NCBI GenBank assembly: GCA_963707275.1
Contig: CAVPPH010000013.1
Span: 434,001-498,000, forward strand
Length of the DNA stretch: 64,000 bases
Reading direction: 5' to 3'
Source: JACKBK01 sp963707275
GTDB taxonomy: Bacteria > Chloroflexota > Anaerolineae > JAAEKA01
Below are positions 43,401 through 51,526 of this stretch, one piece after another. The notes beneath the pieces are model-generated. The model was not told the DNA's origin, did no database searches, and saw only the letters and a program-made list of their open reading frames with translations. A program made the position numbers and the translations under genes. Every line of letters begins with the position of its first letter. Positions within the stretch are counted from its first letter, which is position 1.

Positions 43401-45200
43401 GAATACGCCGCTGTCGCCCACAACTTGGCCGTTGGCGTAACAGTGGGTATTGGCGCTGGAGTCGCTGGCGCCGAACAATGGCAGGGTATTGGTGATGCTG
43501 TAGTATTCCAGGTAAGTGGGGTAGCTGGCGGAATTTTCCGGCATCTTGCTCCAGCGTGCATAGGCCCAGCTCTTGGCTACGTCGTCGGAGCTGCCGACGT
43601 CCTTATTCTTGTAGCCCGCCTCTTCCTGAGTGGTCGGGTTGAGTTGCAGGGTGGTCGAGATGGTGGTGGTGATGTTGAACCAGTCGCCCGCTACAACGCC
43701 GTTGGCCGGCGACCCGCTTGAATCCACCTGCATATTGAGCGGCCCCGTGTTGATGCCGTTGTCGGGTATCTGGGCCAGCACGTTGACGTTCAATATCAGC
43801 TTGGCCAGCTCCTGATTGGTGTTGAGTGGGTTCCAGTCGCCGCTGATGGCTGCCACGATGATGTAGATCAGGACAAAAACCACCAATGCCACAATTCCGC
43901 CCGCAATTGTGGTTGACGTGCCGACGAAATACTCGACGGCAATCACGGTCGCGTCGATGAGAACCTGCACTCCAAGCACGATCGTTGCGGCAATCGCGTT
44001 GGCCAGTGCAATATCTCGCTGGATGTTGGGTTCACCCTGGATGTCGGAGAAGTAGGGCACCCAAATGAATACTGCGACCACAAATATCATGACCAGGGCA
44101 ATACCGCCAGAATATTTGCTGACGGTCGAGGACACGGAAGCATTGGCCTCAGCGCTGCTCGCTTCAGCAGCGGCTTCAGCTGTCATGGCCTGCGGGTTCG
44201 TAGTGAGATAGTCATACTCGATATTGTCGTTGAAAACACTACGGACTTCGAATGGGTCGTCGACCTCATTCAAGCGATACGGAGCATTTCTGGCGCTCAT
44301 TTCAATGCCCATGAGCTCCACTGTCTTCCATTTGCTAGCAATCAGCCTGACGAGGCCATAGAATATCCGTTCGGCGTAGGTGAGGCCGGTTTGAAAACTG
44401 GCGAGGCCCGACGACCAATCCCAGTAACCGTTGACGGTTCCTCGTGTATCGACGTTAAGCACGAGGGAATCCAGTTGGTACTCCTCGCGCAGACATCCAG
44501 GCATCGTGTTGGCGTCGCAGCTTGAAAATTGGACAAACGCATCGTCCGGCGCAGTCTGTCCCGCGTCGTCCACCAACTGGCCATCGACGCTGATAATCGT
44601 GGACATTCCGGTATAGAAGGTGAGGAAGATCTGCTGCGTTGTCCCAAACCAGGGTTGGTCGAAATCGTCGGCGTACCGTCGATTTACCTCGTTCAGTGCC
44701 TCACCGCCAGAGAGCGGACGCCAGGTAGCTTGTCCATCATCGCCCAGGTCGCAGGCATAGCTGTTGAGCTGCGTTTGGCGCATCGTCCCCAGAACGGCAG
44801 CGTCCAAAGGTACCGAAAACTGGACGGGCGCGGAAGTTTGCACGGACGAGTCGTCGTTAGTGATCGTCATCCGCCCATCGGTGAGATCCATGAACCCGAA
44901 GGATTCCTGGTAGGCCATGGCGAGGGTCGGGGTTACTTGCCCGGTGGTGTTGACTGTGCAGTCAAGGTAGTTGTCGTCCAGAAACTGCACTGTGGTGGTC
45001 TGGGTCGTGGTGGCCATCGCCTCGTCGCGGTGTGGGTAGGTCGCGGTGACGACGTGCGTGACCGACGGGTCGATGCCCCAGGTGGGCGTGTAGGGAGGCT
45101 GTGCGGCAGGATCCTCCAGATTGGCCGCGATCTGATCCAGGTCGGGATCGATGTAGCTCAGGAATGAGCCTGCCAGGCCGGCCGACATCAGGGTCGTCAT
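40227..45200 (-). CDS. Giant protein C, piece 5: ectodomain, membrane cluster, Asp-rich block, Ig-like, FG-GAP
   Basis: The best continuous view of the protein centre, about 1,640 residues to 40,350. TYPHRDEAMATTTQTTTVQ opens the conserved ectodomain. Four hydrophobic helices follow (GGIALVMIFVVAVFIWVPY; AIAATIVLGVQVLIDATVIA; VEYFVGTSTTIAGGIVALV; VVFVLIYIIVAAI). Then comes NLRYQKCWWDVIGYTC, five calcium-type loops, two Ig-like domains and an FG-GAP propeller with units such as DVNSDGLSDILLGDP and DVNGDGFDDLLIGATG. Out of frame after LYHGRSDLAT. Confidence 0.85.
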   Translation of the reverse strand: MTTLMSAGLAGSFLSYIDPDLDQIAANLEDPAAQPPYTPTWGIDPSVTHVVTATYPHRDEAMATTTQTTTVQFLDDNYLDCTVNTTGQVTPTLAMAYQESFGFMDLTDGRMTITNDDSSVQTSAPVQFSVPLDAAVLGTMRQTQLNSYACDLGDDGQATWRPLSGGEALNEVNRRYADDFDQPWFGTTQQIFLTFYTGMSTIISVDGQLVDDAGQTAPDDAFVQFSSCDANTMPGCLREEYQLDSLVLNVDTRGTVNGYWDWSSGLASFQTGLTYAERIFYGLVRLIASKWKTVELMGIEMSARNAPYRLNEVDDPFEVRSVFNDNIEYDYLTTNPQAMTAEAAAEASSAEANASVSSTVSKYSGGIALVMIFVVAVFIWVPYFSDIQGEPNIQRDIALANAIAATIVLGVQVLIDATVIAVEYFVGTSTTIAGGIVALVVFVLIYIIVAAISGDWNPLNTNQELAKLILNVNVLAQIPDNGINTGPLNMQVDSSGSPANGVVAGDWFNITTTISTTLQLNPTTQEEAGYKNKDVGSSDDVAKSWAYARWSKMPENSASYPTYLEYYSITNTLPLFGASDSSANTHCYANGQVVGDSGVFTGTEKECLNDVSMAFKPADAGRNIAVPFETTVEENLRYQKCWWDVIGYTCSYDMNYTTGPDDPPMQSFTIDVLPDTLTNLMGWNAYNPVSDTASLDFNSDLDNDGLPNSQETAECTNGLPPGATSTCPDNPDSDGDGLSDGWEADNSEILGTDATLADTDGDGLDDGYEIRLGTSVPISDTDRDGLLDGEEACRYVDGQFVGGWPLPRLGYQRVCSDPLKGDYDGDHLLDSHEKRAGLSPYAPNSAPWLWLTTSPAVLYSGGMVSVLGANDPLTVTLYVNNVLTTTIDQPLTLDYATDVLTTPSVVSQIGSSGYTPSEPGGTASGLSWNLSANPLYAVEAMTSTLLTGADPALTTSQVTTLTATLVYSDAVAGETRTLSQTIPVLVDLDQPTSTIATPADGQAINGTAYGVSGTATDPTSWPMNIEARVSGGGYDTGWQTASGASAWNWTWTPLPNDGVYTIQSRATDYVDNVQSSPTSSSVVVDNTAPGASFSNISDGDALQTDGNTVTIQGSATDLLSGAAQVAGLQTVQLSIDGRPWTNIDEYLSAPHPATATWQYSWTVNDAAYGSHSLRVRAVDALGQIGDATEIGVIIDTLPPTDIWSNYQPYLPAGQAVELLGHADDRGNVPLPARPQALENTLDAVLSSTVRLMPDVYSDTVGMTVAWLGDVDGDARADLAVGMPAASVNGNANAGRVSIVYGQPGGWPVPPQSVALPDATTSFVGSAANAQLGQIIGPAGDVNSDGLSDILLGDPTNNRVYLVYGSTGGIGQDFNLTSLATGQNGHLGKVFTASDGQIGTWASAAGDVNGDGFDDLLIGATGLSGGAAATYLIRGGTATNSASVIDVASAALETFQMDGGGALATGVGDVNDDQYDDFVVADPNNSFGGGAAVYLFLGPPAWRQPGETGPLNPATHADASFPGSAGVGAQVVALGDVNGDALPDFAYSDDTTPRVVYGRTGGWTTGMSPSVTFSGSTAFDAFIAAPGDVNADGVNDVLLGSSSGGGTAFLYHGRSDLATQPAGAGRDQRHLRGGLRALCGRRRPELRPLIRPAGGAGG

Positions 45201-45239
45201 GACCTTGTCCTCGTCGTCAACGGCCGGGATCGCTGCTGG

Positions 45240-46232
45240 TCAGCTGGCGCGCTCGGTGCCGAACAGCCCGATCTGGGCATCCTTGCTTTGGGAAACTTGC
45301 AGCCCAGTGATGCGGAACATGTCTTCATAGTAGCTCACTACTGCCGAATCCTGGGTCAGGATGCAACTGCCGGCCAGATCGCCGCTATCGTAGCAGACAC
45401 AGTTGGAGTCGCCTTCCTGGCAAGATGTGACGTATTGGTCCAGCGCTGCATCGGCGATCCACACCACTCGGGCGTCAGTAAGGGATATGCCCGCAGCGGC
45501 TTCATCCGAGGTAAAAGCAATGTGGGAGCTGAACGCCAGGACGTTGCCGGAGTTGAGCACCGGCTGCAGGGGTACCATCATGCTGTAGCCGGCGTTGGGA
45601 TTACCCGAATCGACATCCTGCGCCACGACTGCGTACTGGGTTGACAGCGCGGGCGAGATCGTGCTGTTCATCTCCAGGAAGGGCAGCAGGGTGATATCCT
45701 CGTCCCCCGGCGCGTCGTTGAGCTCCTGGATCTGGCCCTGGTCGTCGGCCGGCCAGTCCAGCGTGCTCAGCGCGTAACGCAGGTGCGTTGACATTTCCGG
45801 CTGGACTTGCACGTCGAGATAAACATACGTGCCGGTGGTGTGACTGGTCACGTCCAGGTCAAAACTCCTGCGATAGGGCTTGACCGAATAGGGCGAGATG
45901 TCCTGTCTGTCGATGACCCCGTCGCCGTCGTTGTCGTCGTCCCACGGATTGGGTATGCCATCGTTGTCGAAGTCGATGAAATCCTCGAACTCGCTAGCAG
46001 TCAGACCCGTTTGCCATTCATCGCCGTCAGCCATGCCGTCGCGGTTGCTGTCGGCCTGTAGCGGGTCGGTGGTCCAGGTCTGGTTGTCATACTGGAAGCC
46101 TTGCCACTTCCAATGTGTCGGTGATGGTGTCACGGTCGCTGTCCGGGTCACGGAAGTTGGTGCCCAGGCACCACTCGCTGGCGTTGTCCAGACCGTCCAG
46201 GTCCTCGTCTCCCGAAGCTGTATAGCCGGCAT
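45240..46232 (-). CDS. Giant protein C, piece 4: Asp-rich repeats and LDWP domain
   Basis: In frame from about 46,115 (GFQYDNQTWTTDPLQADSN). Calcium-type repeats DSNRDGMADGDEW and DNDGIPNPWDDDNDGDGV precede the conserved LDWPADDQGQIQELND. The Cys-rich CQEGDSNCVCYDSGDL corresponds to the start of piece 5 in B. Breaks near 45,240. Confidence 0.75.
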   Translation of the reverse strand: MPAIQLRETRTWTVWTTPASGAWAPTSVTRTATVTPSPTHWKWQGFQYDNQTWTTDPLQADSNRDGMADGDEWQTGLTASEFEDFIDFDNDGIPNPWDDDNDGDGVIDRQDISPYSVKPYRRSFDLDVTSHTTGTYVYLDVQVQPEMSTHLRYALSTLDWPADDQGQIQELNDAPGDEDITLLPFLEMNSTISPALSTQYAVVAQDVDSGNPNAGYSMMVPLQPVLNSGNVLAFSSHIAFTSDEAAAGISLTDARVVWIADAALDQYVTSCQEGDSNCVCYDSGDLAGSCILTQDSAVVSYYEDMFRITGLQVSQSKDAQIGLFGTERAS

Positions 46233-46259
46233 CGGTGTACAACGTGCGACAATCGCGCA

Positions 46260-47051
46260 CTATCGGTTCCTGTGCGCGCTTGCCAACCGGGGCCAGATTG
46301 GGCCAGCGCGTTGGCGTTGGTCTTCGGTAGCGCGCCCATGGCTTGCAGCGCCTCCGTCAGCGGCGCGGCCTCGGCCGATGCGGCTGGCGAAGCGCAGGGT
46401 TCTGCCTACGTCCAGCAGCGGCTGAGCCACCATGATGACGATCAGCGCGGAAACCACTGCCACATACAGCGACCGTCGTTGACGCGACACTAGCAGGGCC
46501 ACCAGAGCCAGCATCGGCAAAATCACCACCGCGGTCGTCGCGCCGCGGCGGAGCGGTTGCACAATCTGCTGCCAACACGTCGCTGAACAGCGGCGAGCGC
46601 CGTCGCGACCACGGCCGGATGGCGCGGCTCCTGAGGTTGGTTCTGCAGGGCAATCTGGCCTGTAGCAGCCGGATTGCTTGCGGCGGGGAGCACCAGCGCA
46701 CCGTCCGCGCCGGTCGGCTGAGGCGTCAGGATTGCTGCTCCTTCTCCGTAGCGCGAGAAGTCGACGGCGATGGCGATCTGTGCGTCGTAGCTGTTCGGTC
46801 ACCGCGGGCACGGCCAGGGTTAGGATTTCCCGCCGCGGCAGCCCGTCGCTGTCTACCCACAACTCACCGTGACCGGTCATGGCCAGCATCGTCGGGTTTG
46901 GCTGCAACTGCACGCCAGCGGGAAGCTGGCCGGCCAGCATAGCCGCCATCTGGTCGCGCTGCTGCTCGGCGTAGCGCTGACCGTCCAAGCGTGAACGTGA
47001 AACGCCGCAAGGTACCGGCCGCCGTGGCAACCGGTTCGCCTTCCGCCACAT
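46260..47051 (-). CDS. Giant protein C, piece 3: LolA-like second half and transmembrane hairpin
   Basis: In frame for GQRYAEQQRDQM to GHGELWVDSDGLPRREILTL, then disrupted between about 46,790 and 46,590. It is in frame again for the membrane hairpin AVVILPMLALVALLVSRQRR to IMVAQPLLDVGRTLRFA. The basic turn RQRR is conserved. Confidence 0.6.
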   Translation of the reverse strand: MWRKANRLPRRPVPCGVSRSRLDGQRYAEQQRDQMAAMLAGQLPAGVQLQPNPTMLAMTGHGELWVDSDGLPRREILTLAVPAVTEQLRRTDRHRRRLLALRRRSSNPDASADRRGRCAGAPRRKQSGCYRPDCPAEPTSGAAPSGRGRDGARRCSATCWQQIVQPLRRGATTAVVILPMLALVALLVSRQRRSLYVAVVSALIVIMVAQPLLDVGRTLRFASRIGRGRAADGGAASHGRATEDQRQRAGPIWPRLASAHRNR

Positions 47052-47208
47052 TCACCGCCGCTGCCAGGTACCCCAGATAGTCGCCGCCTGGCGCAACACC
47101 CGCCGGGGGCGCATCGACCGTCTGCCAGCGACCGGCGTAGCCGACGTAAGTTTGCTGGCCGGTCATGATGAGCTCCACCGGCGACTCCGTGCCGGCGTAG
47201 AACTGCAA
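46864..47208 (-). CDS. Giant protein C, piece 2: LolA/LppX-like domain, first half
   Basis: QFYAGTESPVELIMTGQQTY through GGDYLGYLAAAVNVAEGEPV matches the same region of B. It is out of frame after RRFTFTLG near 46,990. Confidence 0.65.
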   Translation of the reverse strand: MQFYAGTESPVELIMTGQQTYVGYAGRWQTVDAPPAGVAPGGDYLGYLAAAVNVAEGEPVATAAGTLRRFTFTLGRSALRRAAARPDGGYAGRPASRWRAVAAKPDDAGHDRSR

Positions 47209-47326
47209 GCGCGCGCGCGGCTCCGCGGAACCGTCGATCGCGCCCTCTCGTGCGCCAGGTCGCCGATGACCCGCATCGTCACCATCTCGTCCCGTTTGCC
47301 GCCGTTGCCGGGCGCGGAGCGCGGGA

Positions 47327-47521
47327 TCACTGTCTGCTCGAAGATCGGCAGACAGGTGGTAGCTGTCCTGCTGGCCGGCTCGTCTGAGGGCAGTTCTGCA
47401 ACACGTTTTCGGGCGTTGGCTGGCCGGCGCTGCTCAAGGCCAGCGTGAAGCTGCCGGCGATAAGGCTGAGTACCAGCAGCGGGACGGCAAACAACAGGGT
47501 GCGATTGCGGACAGATTTCAT
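47327..47521 (-). CDS. Giant protein C, piece 1: signal peptide
   Basis: KSVRNRTLLFAVPLLVLSLI is a clear signal peptide. The frame is lost near 47,400. Three further short segments in other frames (DSYHLSADL, then EQTVIPRSAPGNGGKRDEMV, then RARLQFYAG) carry the rest of the expected LolA-like start. Confidence 0.6.
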   Translation of the reverse strand: MKSVRNRTLLFAVPLLVLSLIAGSFTLALSSAGQPTPENVLQNCPQTSRPAGQLPPVCRSSSRQ

Positions 47522-47592
47522 CGGTTACCTCGTAACTGTGTTGGTTGGTGTTGATCGAGTGATGATCGAAGGAATAGGTCAGAACTACTCAC

Positions 47593-47660
47593 GTGCCATT
47601 CCTACGGAGGGGGAATCTACTCTTCACGACGGTGGATTTCCGCCTCCGCGGGAATGACAT
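47593..47660. repeat. Inverted-repeat element upstream of giant gene C
   Basis: GTGCCATTCCTACGGAGG at one end pairs imperfectly with CCTCCGCGGGAATGACAT at the other, around a second pair (GAATCTAC and GTGGATTT). This is the style of the common TCATTCCCGC repeats of environmental genomes. It occupies the distance from the gene C start at which genes A and B have their promoter boxes. Confidence 0.6.
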
Positions 47661-47806
47661 AACGTTGTGGGTTAGCAATTTGCAGCTATCTTGCGCTGCG
47701 GCAGACGGATGTCATGCCCGACGGCCTGCGGCTGCCACGCGGACGGCGAGCAGCGGCAGGAGCAGAGCCAGGGCGAGCACCAGAGCCGGTAACGCATTGT
47801 TGCCAG

Positions 47807-48772
47807 CTACTGAAGCTGGCGTGCAGGCCGGTCAAGCGTTACCGCTGTCGGTCCGGTGAACGTGACGCTGACGGGACCATGCAACGTCGTCGCACCGCTC
47901 AGGCTGACGTCCTCCAGCCAGTAGTAGTAGGTCGCGCCGGGCGTCAGGCCGTCGCGGTCTTCCCAGGTGTAGAGGAAGCCGGCTGCGCTGCCGGGCGACT
48001 GCGACGGGATCAGCGTCGCGTTGAGCTGCGTCTCCGGCGCGGCATCCGAGGTGCTGCGGTAGAGGTTGAACCCCTGGTTGTCCAGCTCGCTGGCCGTTTC
48101 CCAGGTCACCAGCACGTGGTCGCCCGCCTGTTCGGCGCGGAAGTCGGCCAGCGTGACCGCGAGCGGCGAGTTGTAATAAACCTCTACAAAATCGATGTAC
48201 CAATACTCTGGCGCGTCAGCCAGATTTGACGCGTTCGTGAGGGAAACGGTGAAGGTCTTTCCTGCGATACCTCCTGGGATAGGCCCAAAGCCGCGTGTGA
48301 GTGTCTGTGGGTTCGGTACGAGGCCGCTAGCGAGCACTTCGAACACGGCGGGCACCCCACCGTCGCTGACCTCTACCACAAGTTCCCTGTCGTTGACAGA
48401 ACTTCCCGCAAAGCCAATCTTCATAACTAGGCTGGCGGCGGTAGCAGCTGGGGGGATATATACGTCACGGCTGATTGCGTAATCTGTCTCATCGGTACCT
48501 GACACACCCTGAAACCGTAATTCCGGGAGCGAGGCGGCAACCAGCATCACGCCCAACGTCGGACCACCATCGGTTGTGGGATCTTCTTCCCAGTTTGTCG
48601 CCCAGTCGTCGGTGCCGGTATTGAGGTTGTACAGGCGCTGTTCGAAGTCGTCGCGGACGCAGGGCTGCCCGACGACGCTGCAAGCAGCCTGCGCGGTTGC
48701 AGCAGGTATGAGAACCACCGCCAGCAGTGCGAAGAACAGGATTGGCAGTAACCTGCCATATGGCCTCCCCAT
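47807..48772 (-). CDS. Secreted fibronectin-III-like protein with probable frameshifted C-terminal anchor
   Basis: About 321 residues from the ATG at 48,772. GRPYGRLLPILFFALLAVVL and a following ATAQA make a signal peptide; earlier in-frame Met codons would put a long non-secretory leader before it, so they are rejected. Residues to about 210 form a beta-rich domain ending YWYIDFVEVYY. A fibronectin-III-like domain common in Chloroflexota follows (VTWETASELDNQGFNLYRST to YYYWLEDV). The open frame stops at 47,807, but a neighbouring frame continues with PASVAGNNALPALVLALALL then a basic tail (RVAAAGRRA) to a stop at 47,712-47,714. That is a typical hydrophobic anchor with basic end, so one base is probably wrong near 47,830. 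It lies between giants D and C. Confidence 0.75.
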   Translation of the reverse strand: MGRPYGRLLPILFFALLAVVLIPAATAQAACSVVGQPCVRDDFEQRLYNLNTGTDDWATNWEEDPTTDGGPTLGVMLVAASLPELRFQGVSGTDETDYAISRDVYIPPAATAASLVMKIGFAGSSVNDRELVVEVSDGGVPAVFEVLASGLVPNPQTLTRGFGPIPGGIAGKTFTVSLTNASNLADAPEYWYIDFVEVYYNSPLAVTLADFRAEQAGDHVLVTWETASELDNQGFNLYRSTSDAAPETQLNATLIPSQSPGSAAGFLYTWEDRDGLTPGATYYYWLEDVSLSGATTLHGPVSVTFTGPTAVTLDRPARQLQ

Positions 48773-48894
48773 CGTCGTTGAACTGGTGCGCCAAGAAGCA
48801 ACAGGCCTCGCGTTGTCATGCTGAACGGGTCCATCCAGCAACGCCGTCGGCGCACAAGGCGACGCTAAATGGTGAATTTCATTCGAGTACACGC

Positions 48895-48944
48895 TGCCAG
48901 TGAAGCATCTCGTGCCACGTGTCAGGCGAGACGCTTCACTGGCA
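48895..48944. terminator. Long inverted repeat between giant gene D and the small secreted-protein gene
   Basis: TGCCAGTGAAGCATCTCG and CGAGACGCTTCACTGGCA pair over 18 bp with one mismatch around a 14-base loop. It lies 145 bases after the stop of gene D. It could terminate D or be a small mobile repeat; there is no adjacent T-run. The rest of 48,773-49,088 shows no coding and none of the 11-bp promoter boxes. Confidence 0.55.
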
Positions 48945-49088
48945 CTGGTTTCGGCCAAGATCGATGCCTCAATGCCGTATCTCGTGTGCAGAGGGTATTG
49001 ACCGCACGATCCGTTCAGCATGACAGGGCCACATCGTTCTTCTTGTTCAATCCAGGTTATTGGGGTCATATCCGTCCTCCGGTCGCGT

Positions 49089-50264
49089 TTAGTCATATCG
49101 GTTCACCAACGGCATCCAGATCCTGCGTTCTGCGTCGGCTGCCACGGTGACGCGCACCGGTGCGCCCAGGCGTTGCACGTTGCCGGCCAGATCTGTCGCA
49201 CGGGCGTAGATGATCAGGTTTTGGCCGCTGGACACGGGAACCATCAGGTTCCAGAGTACTGTATCATCGGGCAATGGTTTTCGCAATGTATCGTCGTCCA
49301 TTGTCGCGGCCATAACGAGTTCAGCCGGCTGCCAGGTCTGTGCGCCGTCCAGGCTGACCTCTACCGTGCTCAATCCGAGGCCATCGCTGGCAACGCCCCA
49401 GATCAGTAGGTCGGGCGGGCTGACGACGGCGCTCGGCTCGGGCGATGCGATCACCGACACCGGCGCGATGCTGTCCACGGTGACTGTCGTCGGCTCGATG
49501 GCCGCGCCCTGGTTGCCAGCGGCATCGCGTGCCCGCACGGAGACGGCGTGCTCGACACCGTCCTCGGCCGGCAAGGTCCAGTTGTAGTGCCAGATCACCT
49601 GGTCCTCGCCGGCGGGCTCGAAGGGCAGTGTGATCACAAACCAGGGACCATTGTCGATCCGCAGTTGCACCAGAGCGACGCCAGACCCCGCGTCCGCGGC
49701 GTGGCCGCTGAGGTGTGCGACCGTGCCGCTTAGCACCGGGTTGGGCAGGTCGAGGGATACGGACGGCGGCTCACTGTCCACCAGCACCTGCAACGTGACG
49801 GGGTCGCTGGTGTAGCCGTGAACGTCGATCGCACGCGCCGCCAGCGCGAACGTCCCGCTTCCCGGCACATCGATGGATGCCTGCCAGGCTGTGGTTCCTT
49901 GGGCTGTGGTCCAGCCGCCGCCGTTGACCTGTACCTCGACACGCGCTACGCCGCCGCCGTCACCATCGTGAGCTGTGCCGTGTACCGTCTGCGCGCCCGG
50001 AGCGAGCGCCGCGGCCGGTAGGTCGATCTGGACGGTTGGCGGCTGGCTGTCGACGCGATGGCTAAAGCTCGTAGTGGCAAGCGATGGCTCACTGGCCGGC
50101 AGCGGCAGCACCACCTGTCCGGTCACGGTCACGAACTCGAGGCCGGTCAGGTCGGGTAATAGGTGGGTAGTCAACGTCACGGTGCGGCTGTCGCCGGGCT
50201 CAAGGTCGCCGAGATTGACGAACCAGCGATCGTTTTCCGGCGCAAACTCCAGGCCCGATGTCAC
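49089..50264 (-). CDS. Giant protein D, piece 11: C-terminal Ig-like domains
   Basis: In frame throughout from about 50,265 to the stop. Three Ig-like domains (LPAAALAPGAQTVHGTAHDG, PNPVLSGTVAHLSGHAADAG, PEPSAVVSPPDLLIWGVASD) end in YARATDLAGNVQRLGAPVRV and the tail RIWMPLVNRYD. Confidence 0.8.
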   Translation of the reverse strand: MTSGLEFAPENDRWFVNLGDLEPGDSRTVTLTTHLLPDLTGLEFVTVTGQVVLPLPASEPSLATTSFSHRVDSQPPTVQIDLPAAALAPGAQTVHGTAHDGDGGGVARVEVQVNGGGWTTAQGTTAWQASIDVPGSGTFALAARAIDVHGYTSDPVTLQVLVDSEPPSVSLDLPNPVLSGTVAHLSGHAADAGSGVALVQLRIDNGPWFVITLPFEPAGEDQVIWHYNWTLPAEDGVEHAVSVRARDAAGNQGAAIEPTTVTVDSIAPVSVIASPEPSAVVSPPDLLIWGVASDGLGLSTVEVSLDGAQTWQPAELVMAATMDDDTLRKPLPDDTVLWNLMVPVSSGQNLIIYARATDLAGNVQRLGAPVRVTVAADAERRIWMPLVNRYD

Positions 50265-51132
50265 CGAGTTCGAAAGCCAGCCCGGCGCTGCCGTCCAAAA
50301 TCAGTCCGGCCGGCGTCAACGGATCGTTGTCCAGGTTCTTCACACGCGCCACAAACTGCAAGGTCTCGCCTGGTCCCCAGCCGGTCAGGCTGCCTTGCGG
50401 GCTGGTCAGGGTGACGGAGGCGTGATGGCCGCGCGGCTGGCCCTCGTTGGGTACCACATTTTGGCCGAGGCTGTCCCAGTGATAAACGTGGTGCCAGTCG
50501 GGGCAGGGGCCGTTAAGAGCACACGAAGCCAGCGGGTTGGTGGTGGGGAACACGCCCCAGATTTCGCCGGTGCGGGTACTGGCCGCAAAGGCCAGCATGG
50601 CAAGGCTGTCGGGCTGTCCAATGGCGGTCAGTGGCACGCGTATTTCGGTGTCGCCGCTGGCGCCGTGGTCGAACTCGAAGCTGTCGCCCGGCATCGCTTG
50701 CCAGGAAGCGCCGTCGAAGCGCCACAATGTGCGGTCGTCGCGACTGATGATCTCGATGGCATAGTCGGCCTGCATCGGCAGGGTGAGGGTTGGCCAGTGG
50801 ACCGACTTGATGGTGCCGCCCTGACTGGTGTCGAAATAGAACCAACCGACGCCATCGGCGCCCCAGAGTGAGCCTTGCCGCCCCAGGAACAGGTTGGACG
50901 AATCCCAGGTCGTGTACAACACCTGGGGCTGGCCCCAGCGTGGATCGACGTCCAGTTCCTCGGTCGCGGGGTTCCACTCGCCGTCGTCAAGGTCGATGAA
51001 GCCGTCGACGACGACGGACTGCGTCCAGCCGCCGCTGTTGCCGTCAGCACCCGCTGCCACTGACGTGCTGCCTTCGACATGGTAGGGGCCATAGTATTTG
51101 TGCGTTTGGTTACCGGCCAGGTCCTCGGCCAT
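50200..51132 (-). CDS. Giant protein D, piece 10: CBM9-like sandwich
   Basis: Open upstream to about 51,228. VDGFIDLDDGEWNPATEELD, VLYTTWDSSNLFLGRQGSLW and FYFDTSQGGTIKSVHW mark the CBM9- or DOMON-like domain aligned with those of A, B and C. Breaks near 50,265. Confidence 0.72.
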   Translation of the reverse strand: MAEDLAGNQTHKYYGPYHVEGSTSVAAGADGNSGGWTQSVVVDGFIDLDDGEWNPATEELDVDPRWGQPQVLYTTWDSSNLFLGRQGSLWGADGVGWFYFDTSQGGTIKSVHWPTLTLPMQADYAIEIISRDDRTLWRFDGASWQAMPGDSFEFDHGASGDTEIRVPLTAIGQPDSLAMLAFAASTRTGEIWGVFPTTNPLASCALNGPCPDWHHVYHWDSLGQNVVPNEGQPRGHHASVTLTSPQGSLTGWGPGETLQFVARVKNLDNDPLTPAGLILDGSAGLAFELGDIGPGVCAGKRSLVRQSRRP

Positions 51133-51211
51133 CAGATGGAAATACCAGTCGCCGGTGGTATCCAGCGCCGCTGACCATGCGTTGCCACTCGCAACGGTGG
51201 AAGGGATCGTG

Positions 51212-51526
51212 TCAGTGAACAGCGCTGATGGCGACCAGCATCTCGGAACTGCCGCTCCCGTCCGTCGGGGGCTGCCAACTGGTTTGCAGCGTCGTACCGA
51301 CCTGGACGTGGCTGCCCGGTTCCGGGTCCAGCGTCACAGGGGTGAACGAGGTCGGTCCCTGGTTGTCGGCAAAGATGCGCCGGCTGACCTCGGCCACGTT
51401 GCCGGCCAGATCACTGGCGCGGATGCGTATCTCGTAGCCGACGAAGTCCTGATCGCGCTGGGACGAGCCACTGGGTGCTCCAACTGCCGTCGTTGGCGAC
51501 AGGCAGCGCCTGCCAGGTAAACCCAC
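51212..51526 (-). CDS. Giant protein D, piece 9: short Ig-like segment
   Basis: In frame from about 51,470 (FVGYEIRIRASDLAGNVAEV) to 51,228 (SEMLVAIS). It is one Ig-like strand set bounded by two frame breaks 240 bases apart. Confidence 0.65.
   Translation of the reverse strand: MGLPGRRCLSPTTAVGAPSGSSQRDQDFVGYEIRIRASDLAGNVAEVSRRIFADNQGPTSFTPVTLDPEPGSHVQVGTTLQTSWQPPTDGSGSSEMLVAISAVH

Larger units (their letters stand above)
32938..47521 (-). other. Giant gene C, reconstructed: mosaic surface protein of about 4,860 residues
   Basis: Same architecture as B: FG-GAP propeller at about 41,430-40,230, second FG-GAP block at 39,990-38,890, three Cys-headed beta-helix modules at 38,870-36,380, CBM9-like sandwich at 34,880-34,280, Ig-like tail to the stop at 32,938-32,940, ending KYWLPLVME. 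ATG at 47,521 has GAGGT five bases upstream. At least fifteen frame breaks occur, clustered in 47,400-46,100, 38,705-38,540 and 33,905-33,050. Those aligned to copy B are extra single bases (33,060; 33,129; 33,180; 33,700; 34,993; 35,268; 38,545; 38,620; 38,703; 39,578; 40,347) and one double (33,905). It lacks the 11-bp repeat promoter of A and B. Confidence 0.8.

Noticed and set aside
32938..47521. Gene C as a plain pseudogene
   Set aside because: Protein similarity persists through every break and no in-frame nonsense codon was seen. Reads are needed, but decay should leave substitutions and deletions as well as insertions.
48945..49088. Array-type promoter before the small secreted-protein gene
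   Set aside because: Scattered GATC and TGAT motifs occur, but no pair at 11-bp spacing and no -10 at the right distance.
48773..49096. Upstream start at 49,096 for the small secreted protein
   Set aside because: It would overlap the end of gene D and put 108 residues of atypical sequence before a clear signal peptide; ATG at 48,772 fits.
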